DNA from: Nitrospirales bacterium
Lineage (GTDB): Bacteria > Nitrospirota > Nitrospiria > Nitrospirales > UBA8639
Direction of reading: 5' to 3'
Assembly (NCBI GenBank): GCA_020027205.1
Contig: JAHRAQ010000003.1
Span: forward strand, 78,501-142,500
Length of the DNA stretch: 64,000 nucleotides
The notes under the pieces are model-generated. The model was not told the origin of the DNA and did not search any database. It saw nothing but the letters and a program-made list of their open reading frames with translations. This document shows positions 1-8,557 of this stretch, one piece after another. How positions within the stretch are numbered: position 1 is the stretch's first letter; every line of letters starts with the position of its first letter. A program made the position numbers and the translations under genes.

Positions 1-2
1 CG

Positions 3-2111
3 CTTCGTATCGGCATGGTCGATTTCGTATCTCCGGATGAAATCAAGGTTCTCCTCGATATTGATGCCCCTGAATCCGTTGCTCTGAATACCGGTGCGCT
101 CCGCCCGTTCCCCAGGGTGAATGGTTACCTCCTGATCCCGGTTGACGAGGCACTTCTCGTCGGTCAAGTCGAATGGCTGACTGTCGAACGCTCGGCCTTC
201 CCAAAACGACGTGGGATGCAGGACTTTGGGCTGGTAGATCTTCCTTATCCGCTCCGCAAATTGCGGTTCAATCCGCTGGGCACACTGCGCAAACTCGTGT
301 CGGAAGGTGGATTGGACCTACACCCGGAGTATGCCTTTAGGCGAGGCGCTGATGCCTTGCCATCAGTCGGTGCAACCGTCGTACTCCCCACAGAAAAACA
401 GCTTCGCTCGATTGTCGAGTCAGGCGAGCAGCGTCGGGTAAAAATCGGCACAAGCCCGCTGGCCGGCGATGCAGAAGTACGAATTGATCCCAACCGCATG
501 TTTGGACGCCATCTTGCCGTGCTCGGTAACACAGGCAGTGGCAAATCCTGCTCTGTAGCTGGGCTGATCCGCTGGAGCATGGAAGAGGCAGTGCAAGCAC
601 ATAAGCAGAATCGCCCCAACGCCCGATTCATCGTGCTGGACCCAAACGGAGAGTATTCACGTGCTTTCAGTGGTGACGACGTGGTCAAAGCACGAATCTT
701 CAAGGTGAACCCGTCCGAAGGCGAGTTTGATCTCAAAGTGCCGCTGTGGTTCTGGAACAGTGCGGAGTGGTCATCTTTTACGCAGGCAAGCGCAAGGACA
801 CAGCGGCCATTGCTCCGGCGGGCGTTACGTGAAGTCAAAGCTGGGCGCACTGGCGTTGGCACAGAAACCAATGAAGATAAAAAATTGGCTTTGCGAAGAT
901 ATCTCTCGTCAAGATTAATTACCATTCGGAAGTCTGCCCGTTCAGGTCTCTTTCAGACGGAAGAGACCAAGTTTGGCTTCCGATTGAAAGCCATTCTTGA
1001 TGATCTAGAGAAAAAATGCGAAGAATTCTCAGCTCATGGCATCGAAAGTATCACAGATGCTATTAAATCCGCATTGGAAGCAACTACACATACCTTCACC
1101 GACAAAGAGACTGGCAAACCAGTCGAGTATTACCGTGCATTTACGGAAACTCATATCAATCAAATCGAGGAAGCGTTGCGAACAGCTCTCGATGGGATCG
1201 GCGGCATTATCCATCATGAAGGTCCCGATGAAGATGTTCCGCTGGCTTTTAGTGGGACAGATTTAGCAGACCACATAGAGATTCTTGCCGAGGATGAAAA
1301 TGTAATCCAGTATCTGGATTTTTTGATAACTCGCATCCGTTCGTTTCTTGCAAGCCCTCAGATGAGGACTATCATCGAGAACGAAGATGACCTCACTCTT
1401 GAAGATTGGTTGTCTGACCACATCGGTGAAAGCAATGCTCAGAACGGATGCGTATCAATCATAGATTTGTCGCTTGTGCCCACTGAAATTGTTCATGTAG
1501 TCACCGCCGTGATAGCCCGTATGACCTTCGAATCTCTTCAGCGCTACGTCAAAGAAAACGGAGCCTCGCTTCCCACGGTGCTGGTGATGGACGAGGCGCA
1601 TACTTTTGTCAAGCGTTACAAGGAGGATATCGAGAACCAGGATGCTGCCAGTATCTGTTGTCAGGTTTTTGAGCGCATCGCCCGCGAAGGAAGGAAGTTT
1701 GGCCTCGGCCTTGTCTTGTCTTCCCAGCGGCCATCTGAACTCTCACCCACAGTACTGTCGCAGTGCAATTCTTTTCTACTCCATCGGATCAGCAATGACC
1801 GCGACCAGGACCTCGTCCAGCGGTTCGTTCCAGATAATTTGCGAGGACTTCTTCGCGAGCTGCCCTCTCTGCCGTCCCAAAATGCTATTTTGCTCGGCTG
1901 GGCATCGGAGCTTCCTGTTCTGGTGAAGATGAATGACCTGCCTCAGTCACAACAACCCCGTTCCGACGACCCAGATTTCTGGGGTGTTTGGGTAGGTCAA
2001 GATGATGCAGGTACCCCCATCTCGCGGGAAGTGGATTGGCAGAGGATCGCCGCCGATTGGCAAGCTGGCCCGGTAGCCGAAAACAGGAGCAAAGAGGAAG
2101 ATGAAACATGA
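3..2111 (+). CDS. HerA-type (DUF87) hexameric ATPase, 5'-truncated by window edge
   Basis: This is a HerA/FtsK-like DNA translocase ATPase. The first ATG is at 15, but the frame is open to base 3 and the residues LRIG before that ATG fit a HAS-barrel N terminus, so the true start probably lies upstream. Counting from the ATG at 15, the N-terminal beta-barrel covers about residues 1-100. Walker A (GNTGSGKS) is at 171-178 and Walker B (VLVMDEAH) near 521-529. An Arg-finger/sensor-like segment (SSQRPSEL) follows. HerA ATPases normally work with NurA, SIR2 or another nuclease; that partner may be upstream. The stop codon overlaps the hsdS start (ATGA at 2108-2111), which ties the gene to the type I restriction genes. 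The fold is certain and the role in defence is inferred from context. Confidence 0.88.
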   Translation, partial: LRIGMVDFVSPDEIKVLLDIDAPESVALNTGALRPFPRVNGYLLIPVDEALLVGQVEWLTVERSAFPKRRGMQDFGLVDLPYPLRKLRFNPLGTLRKLVSEGGLDLHPEYAFRRGADALPSVGATVVLPTEKQLRSIVESGEQRRVKIGTSPLAGDAEVRIDPNRMFGRHLAVLGNTGSGKSCSVAGLIRWSMEEAVQAHKQNRPNARFIVLDPNGEYSRAFSGDDVVKARIFKVNPSEGEFDLKVPLWFWNSAEWSSFTQASARTQRPLLRRALREVKAGRTGVGTETNEDKKLALRRYLSSRLITIRKSARSGLFQTEETKFGFRLKAILDDLEKKCEEFSAHGIESITDAIKSALEATTHTFTDKETGKPVEYYRAFTETHINQIEEALRTALDGIGGIIHHEGPDEDVPLAFSGTDLADHIEILAEDENVIQYLDFLITRIRSFLASPQMRTIIENEDDLTLEDWLSDHIGESNAQNGCVSIIDLSLVPTEIVHVVTAVIARMTFESLQRYVKENGASLPTVLVMDEAHTFVKRYKEDIENQDAASICCQVFERIAREGRKFGLGLVLSSQRPSELSPTVLSQCNSFLLHRISNDRDQDLVQRFVPDNLRGLLRELPSLPSQNAILLGWASELPVLVKMNDLPQSQQPRSDDPDFWGVWVGQDDAGTPISREVDWQRIAADWQAGPVAENRSKEEDET

Positions 2112-3445
2112 TCATCAACATCAAGCCCTATCCGGCTATGAAGGACTCCAGTATCGAGTGGCTGGGGGAGGTGCCGGCGCATTGGGATGTGCGGCGGCTG
2201 AAAGCGGATGTTGCAAATGTGGTCGAGCAGACGGCAGTCGGCGGCGAAGATGATCTGTATGTCGCGCTTGAGCATGTCGAAAGTTGGACCGGGCGCATCC
2301 TCACCGACGTAACAGACGCGGCTTTCGATAGTCAGGTTAAAAAATTCAAGGCCGGCGATGTTCTCTTTGGCAAGTTGCGTCCGTATCTTGCGAAGGTCGC
2401 CCGCCCTGCTCGCAGTGGCGTCTGCGTTGGTGAGTTTCTGGTGCTGCGCCCTCGGAACGGGAAGCAGTCGGCGGCTTACCTTGAACTGTTCTTGCGCTCG
2501 AAGCCGATCATTGATGCCATCAATGCATCCACATTTGGCGCCAAGATGCCGCGAGCGGACTGGACATTCATCGGTGGCCTCGATCAACTCATCCCGCCCC
2601 TGGACGAGCAGCGGGGGATTGTGCGGTATTTGGATTGGGTGGGGCGGCGGGTGGGGCGGTTTGTGGGGGCGAAGGAGAAGTTGGTCGGGCTGCTCACGGA
2701 GCAGAAGCAGGGCATCATCCATCGCGCCGTCACCCGTGGTCTCAACCCCGATGCTCCCCTCAAACCCTCCGGCGTCGAGTGGCTGGGCGATGTGCCCGCA
2801 CACTGGGAAGTGCGGCGGCTTCGCTCCGTGGCGAAAATAGTCAGTGGTGCTACTCCTGCGAGCAACACGCCAGAATACTGGGACGGCGACATTGTTTGGC
2901 TTACACCCGAAGACTTGGGACGACTGACAAGCCGGCGAATTGACAGCAGTGCTCGACGGCTTACGAACGACGGTTACAAATCTTGCGGAACTACCATTGC
3001 TCCTATCGGCAGCATCGCTCTCTCGACACGAGCACCGATCGGGCATATAGGGATTCTGGACATCCCCGCTTGCGTAAACCAAGGGTGCAGGTTGCTTGTG
3101 CCGATGAAGGCTATCCAATCCAACTACCTCTACTATGCCCTCGAAGTAGCTCGGGATGACTTGGTATCGTTGGGGCAAGGCAGCACATTCACGGAGCTTT
3201 CAAGGTCTAAGCTAGGTGGATTTGCGCTCCCCCTCCCACCCCTCGCCGAACAAACCGCCATCGTCGAGCATCTCGACCGCGCCACCGCCGACATTGACGC
3301 CGCCATCGCCCGCACCCGCCGCGAGATCGAACTCGTCCGCGAATACCACACCCGCCTGACCGCCGATGTGGTCACCGGCAAACTGGATGTGCGCGAAGCG
3401 GCGGCGCAGCTGCCGGATGAAGCCGGCGAGGCTGAATCGTCGTAA
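2108..3445 (+). CDS. hsdS: Type I restriction-modification specificity subunit HsdS
   Basis: HsdS recognises DNA for a type I restriction-modification complex. The 445-residue protein has the usual duplicated layout. Each half opens with a near-identical motif (EWLG-[ED]-VPAHW-[DE]-VRRL) at about residues 17 and 222. Each then has a variable target-recognition domain and a helical spacer; the spacers start at PPLDEQRGIV and PPLAEQTAIV. The C-terminal spacer ends with the typical TGKLDVREAA tail. Length is normal for the family. It is translationally coupled to the HerA ATPase before it. Three unrelated genes separate it from hsdR, and no hsdM is present in the window, so hsdM is expected upstream of base 1. 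Confidence 0.93.
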   Translation: MIINIKPYPAMKDSSIEWLGEVPAHWDVRRLKADVANVVEQTAVGGEDDLYVALEHVESWTGRILTDVTDAAFDSQVKKFKAGDVLFGKLRPYLAKVARPARSGVCVGEFLVLRPRNGKQSAAYLELFLRSKPIIDAINASTFGAKMPRADWTFIGGLDQLIPPLDEQRGIVRYLDWVGRRVGRFVGAKEKLVGLLTEQKQGIIHRAVTRGLNPDAPLKPSGVEWLGDVPAHWEVRRLRSVAKIVSGATPASNTPEYWDGDIVWLTPEDLGRLTSRRIDSSARRLTNDGYKSCGTTIAPIGSIALSTRAPIGHIGILDIPACVNQGCRLLVPMKAIQSNYLYYALEVARDDLVSLGQGSTFTELSRSKLGGFALPLPPLAEQTAIVEHLDRATADIDAAIARTRREIELVREYHTRLTADVVTGKLDVREAAAQLPDEAGEAESS

Positions 3446-3469
3446 AAACAGCCCATTAAGCCCTGTTTT
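3445..3469 (+). terminator. Weak hairpin after hsdS
   Basis: An inverted repeat AAAACAG / CTGTTTT with an 11-base loop lies directly after the hsdS stop and ends in a T run. The stem is only 7 bp and AT-rich, so termination would be inefficient at best. It may separate hsdS expression from the GC-poor genes downstream. Confidence 0.3.
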
Positions 3470-3511
3470 CCTGCCTTCCAACAGGGGGAAAATGGTTGAG
3501 AGGAAGGGGGG

Positions 3512-3679
3512 TTGAAACATTTATGGTCAATTTGCCATATTCCTCCATCAACCTGTGCCGTGTGTAAGCGTTTTTCCAGATACTATGTGGACTGGAAATA
3601 CCGCAAATGTCATGTATCCGGGCACACCATCTACTACCGTGACCATTTAGATTGTGTCGGCGGTTCATCGCTGAATTAA
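3512..3679 (+). other. Possible 55-codon Cys/His-rich peptide or gene remnant
   Basis: A TTG-started frame with a purine-rich stretch just upstream (AGGAAGGGGG) encodes about 55 residues. They include CAVC, then a KCH motif, several Tyr/His residues and a late Cys, which resembles a small zinc-ribbon. It ends a few bases before the next gene. No ATG start is available and the composition is GC-poor, so it could equally be the 3' remnant of a degraded gene. I do not recognise a family. Confidence 0.25.
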
Positions 3680-3685
3680 AAAGTC

Positions 3686-4339
3686 ATGCCTGACACTGAC
3701 TGGCGGCTCGTCAACGCTTCTGTCGTGTTGATTGCCAACACCCATAATCCGTCGATAATCAATCCTGATTTTTTGAAGAATAACGGAATTGTGGATGCCG
3801 ATTTAGAGGTTGCCGGTCCTTCTTTGACCACTCTTGCCGCCGCACAAATTAATTATAAACAGAACGTTTCCTGGATAGTGACCCCTGATCAATGCGTGAT
3901 AGTCGAGAACGTGCCTTCCGGCTCATCCAATCCTTCCGGTCTGTATAAGTCTGCAGAAAAATATGCTGACGTTCTTAAGCACATCCCCTATGTGGCGATT
4001 GGGCTCAACTGGCAAATTATTCTTACGGTGCATGAGAATCCGGTTGACTGGATGAAATCAAAGTTCCTGCGAGACGGTCGGTGGCAACACGAAGTACAGT
4101 CAACGGGTCTAAATATTCAGATGAAATCTGAAGATTCTTCGACGTTCTCTTTGACCGTGAATGCTCCAAACAGGCAAATAGAAAATGCGGTGACCGTAGA
4201 CTGCAATTTTCACTTCGACATTAAGAACAAACCGCACAAGGCAAAAGCCATTATCTCGGTTTTACGCAAGCAAGAAAATTATCAGCAAATCTTCTATGAT
4301 TATCTGAAAAGATATTTTGTCTCGGAGAAAGCGCGATGA
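3686..4339 (+). CDS. Hypothetical protein 1 of a three-gene cassette inside the type I R-M locus
   Basis: This is a 217-residue soluble protein with no signal peptide or membrane segment. It opens with a strand-rich stretch (VNASVVLIANTHNPSIINP, then DFL and GIV), a pattern I associate with scattered uncharacterised proteins but cannot name. A middle segment reads YVAIGLNW and the C-terminal third is alternating beta strands ending in a basic helix. Base composition is much poorer in GC than the chromosome, suggesting transfer. Its stop overlaps the start of the next gene (ATGA at 4336-4339), so the two are translationally coupled. I infer a joint role with its neighbours, perhaps in defence; no catalytic motif is visible. 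Confidence 0.75.
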   Translation: MPDTDWRLVNASVVLIANTHNPSIINPDFLKNNGIVDADLEVAGPSLTTLAAAQINYKQNVSWIVTPDQCVIVENVPSGSSNPSGLYKSAEKYADVLKHIPYVAIGLNWQIILTVHENPVDWMKSKFLRDGRWQHEVQSTGLNIQMKSEDSSTFSLTVNAPNRQIENAVTVDCNFHFDIKNKPHKAKAIISVLRKQENYQQIFYDYLKRYFVSEKAR

Positions 4340-5085
4340 CCCGTACGCCAACAGAACATTTTTACGAGGTCGAACAAACCGTCGATTCGTCGAGGAATTT
4401 TTCATTGTTATTTGAAGATGGATCTAACTCAAGAGACAACATGACATCGGCAACGCCGATGGAATCCTCGGCTCAAATGTTTCTCGACCAAGTGGCAGGA
4501 GTGGCGATCCTAAGAAGATCAAGGGACTTTGAAGAATCTTCCAAACATATGCACGAACACGGGGTCTTGCAAATATCGTTTAATAGACTTGTGGCATTCT
4601 CCGGCATCAATCATTACCCGATTTCCAAAGAACAACTGGAGAAACAATTCATTGACTATTTGCAGTCAGACTTGCAAGCCATCACTTTTTCAAAAATCAT
4701 TTCGCGTCTGCATCTCAAAGGCTTCCCGGAGAGTGCGGCACGAATCAATGAGTTGCGGCAAATGGACGACGATGACTTTGAGGAAGGCGACAAACCTTTA
4801 TCGGTTGAATCCGCACGCGGTTTCGCCAAATTTATCACCAGATTTGCATGTTTGGGTGAACCAGGTTTGGGACTTTTTTCCACGGGGACGCTGTCCGCGG
4901 GCTGGAAAGTGGCGGAGAATAAACATCTGTTGCTTGAATTTTTTGATGACAACAATCTTTGTTTTGCAATGATCAAGCCGGATGAGAGTAACCCGGATGG
5001 TAAATTCCGACTGAATGGAAACGGCTCTCAAGAAGCCGTGCTTCGTACTCTGGAAGAAAGCGGCGTAATGAAATGGCGAGAGTAA
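4336..5085 (+). CDS. Hypothetical protein 2 of the three-gene cassette
   Basis: This 249-residue soluble protein is acidic in its middle (a DDDDFEEGD run near residue 140). No catalytic or nucleotide-binding motif is recognisable. The N-terminal 50 residues look disordered (Ser/Thr-rich). The C-terminal part has beta-strand character (GWKVAENKHLLLEFFDDNNLCFAMI), which could form a small sandwich or barrel domain. It overlaps the preceding gene by 4 bp and the following gene by 13 bp, so all three are made from one coupled message. Composition is GC-poor as in its neighbours. The function is unknown. Confidence 0.75.
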   Translation: MTRTPTEHFYEVEQTVDSSRNFSLLFEDGSNSRDNMTSATPMESSAQMFLDQVAGVAILRRSRDFEESSKHMHEHGVLQISFNRLVAFSGINHYPISKEQLEKQFIDYLQSDLQAITFSKIISRLHLKGFPESAARINELRQMDDDDFEEGDKPLSVESARGFAKFITRFACLGEPGLGLFSTGTLSAGWKVAENKHLLLEFFDDNNLCFAMIKPDESNPDGKFRLNGNGSQEAVLRTLEESGVMKWRE

Positions 5086-5510
5086 AGAAACTGAAAGATG
5101 GAGACAGCATTCCAGATTCAGATAATGTGGTGCGGTATTGCAGTCCGCGGCATGTGGATAATGGGAAAATTCAGGAATCTGCTTTTGAATTGAAGTCGAA
5201 GGAAAAAGGCCTTTCCGTAAACTGGCTGGAATATTTCAATGGCAATATGGACTTTCCGCAACGTCTGCAAGCCATCAGAGATTCCATAGCCTTGAGCATC
5301 AAACCAGCGGGAAGATTTGCAAAGATTTCCGTTAGGGCCGCAAAGCAAACTATCCGAGGTCTCTTGATAACGTATCACCCGGATTGGGATAGACACAATC
5401 CTTCACACGCACACATCCGCCTTCCCGACAAAGATGAAAACCGCAGCCACACATTGGAATTGGCGCATCTTGTCGGTCCCAACGATATTTTCCCCGCAGT
5501 CCCCGAGTAA
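5073..5510 (+). CDS. Hypothetical protein 3 of the three-gene cassette
   Basis: This is a 145-residue protein with a basic N terminus (MARVKKLKDGD). A segment LSVNWLEYF near residue 45 and a C-terminal stretch rich in His and Asp (YHPDWDRHNPSHAHI) follow. The His/Asp cluster could bind metal, but no named motif is matched and I do not recognise the family. It overlaps the previous gene by 13 bp and ends 23 bp before hsdR, so the cassette is probably transcribed with hsdR. GC content is below that of the housekeeping genes. Confidence 0.75.
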   Translation: MARVKKLKDGDSIPDSDNVVRYCSPRHVDNGKIQESAFELKSKEKGLSVNWLEYFNGNMDFPQRLQAIRDSIALSIKPAGRFAKISVRAAKQTIRGLLITYHPDWDRHNPSHAHIRLPDKDENRSHTLELAHLVGPNDIFPAVPE

Positions 5511-5533
5511 ATCGGCCAGAGGCATTTCCGGAA

Positions 5534-8500
5534 ATGCCGGCTACCACCGACACCACCGAACGCGGCCTTGAACGGCTCATCTGCACGGCGCTGACGGGGC
5601 ACCCCTGTGACCCGCCTGTCGCAAATAGCGTGGAGATACAGCAACCCGCCTACGGCGGTGTGGGCTGGATATGCGGCAACCCGCGTGACTACAATCGGGA
5701 CTACTGCTTGGATTTGGCCCAACTATCGGCTTTTTTGTCGATAACCCAGCCAGAAATGGTTGCGACGTTGGACCTGCTCAATGACAGCCCGACGCACCGC
5801 GGATTTTTAGCACGTCTTGAGAGCGAAATCACCAAACACGGCACCATCGCCGTCTTGCGCAACGGGATTGATCACGAAGCGCACCATGTTGATTTATTTT
5901 ATGGCACACCGTCGCGTGGCAATCGGAGGGCCGAGGAATTGCATGAAAAGAATGTGTTCTCCATTACGCGGCAACTGCAATACAGCAACACCGATCTTCA
6001 TAACGCACTGGACATGGGATTGTTCGTCAACGGTCTTCCAGTGTTCACGTTTGAGTTGAAAAACAACCTGACAAGGCAAACCGTACATGATGCGGTACAA
6101 CAATACAGATGCGACCGCGATCAGAAAGAGAAACTGTTCAATTTTGGACGATGCGTGGCGCACTTTGCAGTTGATGAGCAGGAAGTTAGATTCTGCACTC
6201 ACCTGCGGGGTAAGGCATCATGGTTTTTGCCTTTCAACCGAGGCTGGAACGACGGCGCGGGCAACCCACCAAATCCGGATGGACTCAAGACCGACTACCT
6301 GTGGCGCGAGGTACTGACCCGCGAAAGTTTGACCAATATCCTCGAAAACTACGCGCAGGTGGTCACAACGAAGGATGACCGGACCGGCAAAAAGAAAAAG
6401 AGGCAGATCTGGCCGCGCTACCACCAACTTGATGTGGTGCGGCGTCTGCTTTCCGATGCCGAAGAAAAAGGCACAGGACAGCGTTACCTCATTCAGCACT
6501 CGGCAGGTAGCGGAAAATCCAATTCCATCTCGTGGCTGGCACACCAACTGATTGGTCTTGTCAAAAATGGCAAACCAATATTCGATTCAATCATCGTTGT
6601 CACCGACCGGCGCATTCTCGACCAGCAGATCAAGGAAACCATTAAGCAGTTTGCGCAAGTAAGCGCGACGGTAGGCCATGCGGACCGCTCCGGTGATTTG
6701 CGCAAGTTCCTTGAGACGGGCAAGAAAATCATCATCTCCACGGTGCAAAAATTTCCGTTTATTCTGAGCAAGATCGGCAATGAACAGCGCGGACGGCGCT
6801 TTGCGATCATCATTGACGAAGCACATTCAAGTCAGGGCGGCAAGACCAGCACCGCCGTGGCACAGGCATTGGGGGAAGCGGGCGAAGAGGCGGAACATGA
6901 AACATTTGAAGACCAGATTAACCGCTTGATGGAATCGCGCAAGTTGTTACCCAATGCCAGTTACTTCGCCTTCACTGCCACCCCAAAGAACAAAACACTG
7001 GAACTATTTGGCGCTCCGGATTCCCAGCCGGACGGTACCGTAAAGCACCATCCTTTCCACAGCTACACGATGAAGCAGGCCATTCAGGAAGGTTTCATTC
7101 TGGATGTACTTCGGCATTACACGCCGGTGAACAGTTACTATCGACTGGTAAAAACAGTTGAGAGCGATCCCGAATTTGACACCAGAAGAGCCAAGAAGAA
7201 ACTCCGTCGCTATGTCGAGGGGCACGATTACGCCATCCGACTCAAGGCCGAGATCATGGTTGACCATTTCCATGAACAGGTACTCGCACCCCGCAAGATT
7301 GTCGGACAGGCGCGAGCAATGGTAGTAACGAGTAGCATTGAGAGGGCGATACAGTATTTTCACGCCATCCGTGAGTATCTGACCGAGAGAAAAAGCCCGC
7401 ATCGGGCCATCGTCGCCTTCTCCGGCAAACATGATTACAGAGACGGCAATGTGACCGAATCCTCGCTCAACGATTTTTCTTCAAACCAGATTGCCGACAA
7501 AATCCGGGAAGACCCGTATCGATTTCTGATATGCGCCGACAAGTTCCAGACCGGATACGATGAGCCCCTGCTACACACGATATACGTGGACAAACCCCTC
7601 TCCGGTATCAAAGCAGTGCAAACTCTTTCGCGTCTCAATCGGGCACATCCCATGAAACATGATGTTTTTGTACTCGATTTCATGAACGACGTTAATACGA
7701 TTCAATCTGCATTTGCGGATTATTATCAAACCACCATCCTTTCGCAGGAAACCGATCCGAACATCCTGCATGACCTCAAAGCCGAACTTGATGGCTATCA
7801 GGTATACGGCACCGAACAGTTGAATGATTTTGTCGAACGATTCCTGTCGGATGAGCCTAGGGAACAACTTGATCCCTTGCTTGACGTCTGTGTCGCGGTA
7901 TATTTGAAACTTGATGAGGATGGTCAAGTAGAGTTCAAGGGGAAAGCCAAGGCTTTCCTGCGCACGTATGCTTTTCTGGCGTCCGTCCTGCCCTACGCCA
8001 AGGCAGAGTGGGAAAAACTTTCGATATTGCTGCAATTGCTCACACCAAAACTGCCGTCGCCAAAAGATGAAGACTTGTCAAAAGGCATACTTGAAACGAT
8101 CGATATGGACAGTTACCGGGTCGAAAAGCAAGCCGTTCGAGCCATTCAGTTGTCGGATACAGACGCGGAGATTGACCCATTGTCCGCAGAAGGAGCAGGG
8201 CCCAGGCCAGAGCCGGAACCTGACCGGCTGTCAAACATTATCAGACAATTCAATGACCGGTTTGGAAACGTCAACTGGGCCGATACAGATCGTGTGCAGC
8301 AATTGATTACCAAAGAAATCCCGGCGACGGTCGAGAAAGACGAAGCCTACAGGAACGCCCGTCAGAACTCCGACGAACAGAATATCCGCATTGAATTTGA
8401 CCGGGCGCTGGAACGGGTGGTGACCGGTCGATTGCAGGACGATGCTCAACTTTACAGACAATTCTACGATAACCAAGATTTCCAACGCTGGATGAGGAAC

Positions 8501-8557
8501 GCCATATACACCATCATACGCGAACGTTCATTTCCTCTTAACCCGCACACGCCATGA
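5534..8557 (+). CDS. hsdR: Type I restriction endonuclease/translocase subunit HsdR
   Basis: HsdR is the ATP-dependent translocase and nuclease of a type I restriction enzyme. The 1007-residue protein has an N-terminal nuclease core with the catalytic E-x-K in VFTFELKN near residue 174. Walker A (HSAGSGKS) is near 322 and the DEAH box (IIDEAHSSQGG) near 425. Motif III (FAFTATPKN) and the late helicase motifs (FQTGYDEPLLHTIYVDKPL, then QTLSRLNRAHP) follow. The C-terminal region would contact HsdM. All key residues are present, so the enzyme should be active if hsdM exists upstream. Its last 4 bases overlap the gpsA start. GC content is intermediate between the GC-poor cassette and the chromosome. 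Confidence 0.96.
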   Translation: MPATTDTTERGLERLICTALTGHPCDPPVANSVEIQQPAYGGVGWICGNPRDYNRDYCLDLAQLSAFLSITQPEMVATLDLLNDSPTHRGFLARLESEITKHGTIAVLRNGIDHEAHHVDLFYGTPSRGNRRAEELHEKNVFSITRQLQYSNTDLHNALDMGLFVNGLPVFTFELKNNLTRQTVHDAVQQYRCDRDQKEKLFNFGRCVAHFAVDEQEVRFCTHLRGKASWFLPFNRGWNDGAGNPPNPDGLKTDYLWREVLTRESLTNILENYAQVVTTKDDRTGKKKKRQIWPRYHQLDVVRRLLSDAEEKGTGQRYLIQHSAGSGKSNSISWLAHQLIGLVKNGKPIFDSIIVVTDRRILDQQIKETIKQFAQVSATVGHADRSGDLRKFLETGKKIIISTVQKFPFILSKIGNEQRGRRFAIIIDEAHSSQGGKTSTAVAQALGEAGEEAEHETFEDQINRLMESRKLLPNASYFAFTATPKNKTLELFGAPDSQPDGTVKHHPFHSYTMKQAIQEGFILDVLRHYTPVNSYYRLVKTVESDPEFDTRRAKKKLRRYVEGHDYAIRLKAEIMVDHFHEQVLAPRKIVGQARAMVVTSSIERAIQYFHAIREYLTERKSPHRAIVAFSGKHDYRDGNVTESSLNDFSSNQIADKIREDPYRFLICADKFQTGYDEPLLHTIYVDKPLSGIKAVQTLSRLNRAHPMKHDVFVLDFMNDVNTIQSAFADYYQTTILSQETDPNILHDLKAELDGYQVYGTEQLNDFVERFLSDEPREQLDPLLDVCVAVYLKLDEDGQVEFKGKAKAFLRTYAFLASVLPYAKAEWEKLSILLQLLTPKLPSPKDEDLSKGILETIDMDSYRVEKQAVRAIQLSDTDAEIDPLSAEGAGPRPEPEPDRLSNIIRQFNDRFGNVNWADTDRVQQLITKEIPATVEKDEAYRNARQNSDEQNIRIEFDRALERVVTGRLQDDAQLYRQFYDNQDFQRWMRNAIYTIIRERSFPLNPHTP

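Noticed and set aside
3456..3668. 70-residue minus-strand frame after hsdS
   Set aside because: No ribosome site and no sensible composition; the plus-strand Cys-rich frame is the better, though still weak, candidate.
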